Part shown: positions 61,582-64,000 of the stretch, one piece after another | Position numbering within the stretch: the first letter of the stretch is position 1 | Layout: the number at the start of each line of letters is the position of its first letter | Assembly (NCBI GenBank): GCA_021927905.1 | Contig: BLLK01000058.1 | Coordinates: 62,001 to 126,000 of the forward strand | DNA: 64,000 nucleotides | Origin: Chaetoceros tenuissimus | Taxonomy: Eukaryota > Bacillariophyta > Thalassiosirophyceae > Chaetocerotales > Chaetocerotaceae | Direction: 5' to 3' | Notes under the pieces: model-generated | Seen by the model: only the letters and a program-made list of their open reading frames with translations | Databases searched by the model: none | Told to the model about the DNA's origin: nothing | Translations under genes and position numbers: made by a program

Positions 61582-62540
61582 GTTGTTGTGTTACTTCGTA
61601 ACGTCAATAGGTATCAATACAATATCTAGGTTTCTCCAATGATAGCAAATACATTGTGTTTATAATTGCGATTGTAATACAAATTTTCATGAAAATTATA
61701 CTATTTCTTCTTATAGAGTAGATCTTTTGTAAAGCAATCCAAACTATTATTTTCTATTGTCATTTCTTGATTCCAACAATTATTCCTCGCTTCATTCTCT
61801 TCAAAGAAAAGAAACCAGCGGTAGCTCTTCAAACTTCACTCAGGACATTCAGAACAAAATCTTGGTGTTTTGAATATGCCTGGTTTGTATCGATTAGTGT
61901 TACTTCCATATGAAACAAGTGTACCTTGGTACCAAGCACTCCCAAAGCATTGTATCCAAAGCCAGCTTGATTTTTAGCAAGCTAGGAACACTTGCTGCGA
62001 AACTGTTAAAATTTTGTTCGTGAAGTTCATATGGCATCATAGCTAGCTAACCAAAATTTGTTCGTGAAGTTTACAGAGCGACAAAAAGTGCTTTTGACAC
62101 CTGTCGACAATGGTTTTTAGCTAAGTGCAGGGACTGTTCAAGAGGTTCTTCAGGCAATCGTGCATGATGATTGGTCCAGTAGATGCACCGAGATTGTGGT
62201 CTTGAGATTAATTCAGTTGATGGATGAATGCCGCAATTCTTTCAACTCGACACACAACAACACATAATTTGAATCACAGTACAAACTAAGTGTAAGTCCA
62301 CACTTCATCATATCAGCATCCCTACCTTTGCACATACAGATTATCTTTGCATATATGTTGAGGAAGTCTGCATGAAGTTCTATTCATTCCTGTCTTCGAA
62401 ACATCAGTTACTCCTACTACACCATTCTGAAAAATTTTATATATCCAGTCACACTTATTGTACTCACATATTCTTGATTACAGACAGCAAAGCACAACTA
62501 ATTCAAAACCGCCTCCTACATATATCAACCACAACTAGAT
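61582..62540. other. Long intergenic region with short repeats and a palindrome
   Basis: 959 bp without a recognised gene. It contains a perfect 12-bp palindrome CTTGGTACCAAG at 61925-61936, a small hairpin AGCTTG..CAAGCT at 61964-61983, and two near-identical copies of AAAATTTGTTCGTGAAGTT at 62008-62027 (one extra T) and 62053-62071. Promoter of the HMG-box gene is presumably at the right end. Confidence 0.5.
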
Positions 62541-63593
62541 ATGACAAAAACACCAAAAAGAGATCCTGCGTTCCCTAATCCAAACAGATCTGCATTCCAA
62601 ATGTACCAAGAGGAAATGGCAGACATATTTCGAGAAAGGAATCCCGAGTTGTCATGTGAACAATTAATATTATACACAGAAACAATGTTTGAGCGAATGC
62701 CTTTTATGGAGAAGTGCACATGGATGTCAAAGGCTGAAGATGATCGAAACCGATTCATGCAGGAAATGGAGCAATATAGACCATCGTCAGGATATGATAT
62801 GAATGGGAATTTGATTGAAGCAGTATCACCAGTCAAGAGCAAATCTGAAGAAAATTCAAAGTCAACTCCTAGTAGAAAGGGAAACAGAAAAGATCCACGT
62901 TATCCCAAAAGAGCATTGTCTGCATATATGCTATATCAGAATCACATACGGAAAGAAGCTAAAAATGATCCAAGTATTACATTTGGGGAGATTGCAACTA
63001 TAGCGTCAGATAAGTTCAAAGCTATGACTGAAGAAGAACGCTCAGAATGGGTTACCAAAAGTAAAAAAGATAAGGAAAGGTTTGATAGAGAATTAAAGAA
63101 GTACAAACCATCTGAAGGCTATGATTACAATGGAAATTTAATTGAAAAAGAGAACGGTTCGGGGAAAAAAAGGAAACCAAGACCATTGAAGGATGCAAAT
63201 AGTCCTAAGAGAGCGGCTGGGGCCTATGTTTTCTTTGCGAATGAAATGAGGCCAAAGCTACAAGAGGAAAACCCTGGGGTAAAATTTGTTGATATTGGAA
63301 AGATTCTGGGAGAAAAATGGAGAAGTCTAACTACTGAAGAGAGAGCTCCGTTTGACAAGCTCTCTGCCGAAGATAAAGCTCGCTATAGGCGAGAAATCAA
63401 GATATACAAGGAGCAAAGACAGGAAAAATCTCAGAGTGATGAAGATTCGAGTCAATGTGCAAGAACAGAGTCTGATGACTCTATTCGTGGTACCCATTCA
63501 AGGGAGAATTCTTTTTCTTCCATCAAAAGTTCACAACTCAAAGATGAAGGTTTTGACAGCAACGTCAAAACAGTAGTGTCCCATAGCATATAG
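62541..63593 (+). CDS. Triple HMG-box protein
   Basis: Single exon, 350 residues. Three HMG-box-like domains: about 10-80 (PNRSAFQMYQEEMADIFRE with a diverged core), about 115-190 (YPKRALSAYMLYQNHIRKEA, WVTKSKKDKERFDRELKKY) and about 215-285 (SPKRAAGAYVFFANEMRPKL, GEKWRSLTTEERAPFDKLSA). The motif GYDxNGNLIE follows each of the first two boxes, so these arose by duplication. The first box lacks the usual conserved Pro-Lys-Arg start and may not bind DNA as usual. The tail is Ser-rich and charged. Non-sequence-specific DNA bending in nucleus, mitochondrion or plastid is possible; no organelle leader is visible, so the nucleus is likely. Confidence 0.9.
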   Translation: MTKTPKRDPAFPNPNRSAFQMYQEEMADIFRERNPELSCEQLILYTETMFERMPFMEKCTWMSKAEDDRNRFMQEMEQYRPSSGYDMNGNLIEAVSPVKSKSEENSKSTPSRKGNRKDPRYPKRALSAYMLYQNHIRKEAKNDPSITFGEIATIASDKFKAMTEEERSEWVTKSKKDKERFDRELKKYKPSEGYDYNGNLIEKENGSGKKRKPRPLKDANSPKRAAGAYVFFANEMRPKLQEENPGVKFVDIGKILGEKWRSLTTEERAPFDKLSAEDKARYRREIKIYKEQRQEKSQSDEDSSQCARTESDDSIRGTHSRENSFSSIKSSQLKDEGFDSNVKTVVSHSI

Positions 63594-63764
63594 ATCAAAA
63601 AAATGCATTGCCGTCTCAACTCAATGAAGAATCATTCAATATCAAATACAGTTAGTGCATACATACAGCGATAGACCATTTTTTTCAAAACAAACTGATG
63701 ACACTCATCTAGTTAGTTGAATGTTATCAAAATTAGAAAATTTTTGTACATAATTCTTAATCTC

Positions 63765-64000
63765 TTATGCAAAACTTCCCTTTGATGTCATATGTTGATT
63801 CACAAAAACTTCCTCTCGTCTCAGCAAAAGAAGTTCACGACATATTCTCACCATCCCGTTTAGAAGTGGTAGTAAAGCAACGAGAATAATTGAACTAACA
63901 ACAACTGCAGCAGACGCATCAGCAATCTCTGGGGATACACCCTCTACAAATTCTCCTAACAGTGCCGCTATTAAAACAGCAAGGCTGCGAACTGTATCCG
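63765..64000 (-). CDS. Cation diffusion facilitator (CDF/ZnT)-like transporter, 3' end only
   Basis: Partial: the gene runs off the right edge and only the last 78 codons are visible, ending with TAA at 63765. The segment reads DTVRSLAVLIAALLGEFVEG, then SPEIADASAAVVVSSIILVALLPLLNG, matching the fifth and sixth helices of cation diffusion facilitators, which export zinc and related metals. The conserved Asp of the HxxxD-type site on helix 5 fits the D of DTVRS, and DA in EIADA fits the loop. The cytosolic tail after the last helix is short (about 35 residues), which is atypical for ZnT proteins. The assignment is a fair match, not certain. Confidence 0.6.
   Translation of the reverse strand, partial: DTVRSLAVLIAALLGEFVEGVSPEIADASAAVVVSSIILVALLPLLNGMVRICRELLLLRREEVFVNQHMTSKGSFA

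Noticed and set aside
1-64000. Virus-like elements, retroelements, CRISPR arrays, rRNA genes and spliceosomal snRNA genes
   Set aside because: I looked for polymerase, integrase and capsid motifs, long terminal direct repeats, spaced short repeats and conserved RNA motifs on both strands and found none I could support.

Overview
This 64 kb window is eukaryotic nuclear DNA, and the evidence points to a diatom. It is AT-rich and gene-dense, with genes on both strands. Most genes have none to two introns, usually 63-80 bp with GT..AG ends. Many predicted proteins start with a signal peptide followed by a plastid-type cleavage context ending in Ala-Phe (for example EAF, TQAF, VAAF, SLAF, SHAF, ANAF), the bipartite targeting signal typical of diatoms. 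The gene content agrees: nuclear-encoded plastid IF-1, plastid dihydroxy-acid dehydratase, DUF3067, YqgE/AlgH-like and DUF445 plastid proteins, a voltage-sensor/cyclase fusion and a tiny thylakoid protein. I favour a centric, Chaetoceros-like diatom, but the genus is a guess.

Layout. 0-10 kb: a plastid DUF3067 protein, a GCK-domain Cys protein, a YtoQ-family protein, tubulin cofactor A, a large WW-domain nuclear protein, a roadblock dynein light chain and a voltage-sensor/sensor/cyclase fusion. 10.2-11.4 kb: a non-coding element with long terminal inverted repeats and nested internal repeats. 11.5-22 kb: copine, a membrane protein, a coiled-coil membrane protein, an Msp1-like AAA ATPase, a Vma12-like assembly factor, tRNA-Asn, an amino-acid transporter and glyoxalase II. 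22-36 kb: a disordered nuclear protein, a 3 x 73 bp tandem repeat directly upstream of a cysteine synthase-glutaredoxin fusion, a divergent pair of plastid YqgE/AlgH-like genes, a divergent pair of membrane coiled-coil genes (one carrying a cyclophilin-like domain) and a GT14-like protein. 36-48 kb: tubulin cofactor B, DPH4, IF-1, tRNA-Glu, a gene interrupted by an in-frame TAG, a frameshifted BioF-like gene, ilvD and a single-gene FetB-FetA ABC exporter. 48-64 kb: a tetraspan protein, small plastid proteins, a PDZ-like coiled-coil protein, OGFOD1-type 2OG oxygenase, DUF445, an inverted pair of genes encoding an identical thylakoid protein, a LON-domain protein, two tandem SUMO genes, a triple HMG-box protein and the 3' end of a CDF-like cation transporter.

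The genes do not form one pathway; this is ordinary eukaryotic housekeeping plus plastid genes. The most distinctive features are domain fusions (FetB-FetA, cysteine synthase-glutaredoxin, voltage sensor-cyclase), local duplications in divergent or tandem orientation, and two genes whose reading frames are interrupted. No virus-like element, retroelement or CRISPR array was recognised. Splice sites were assigned by eye from frame continuity and GT/AG ends. Several open frames extend upstream only through TTG or GTG codons, so I placed those starts at the first ATG.
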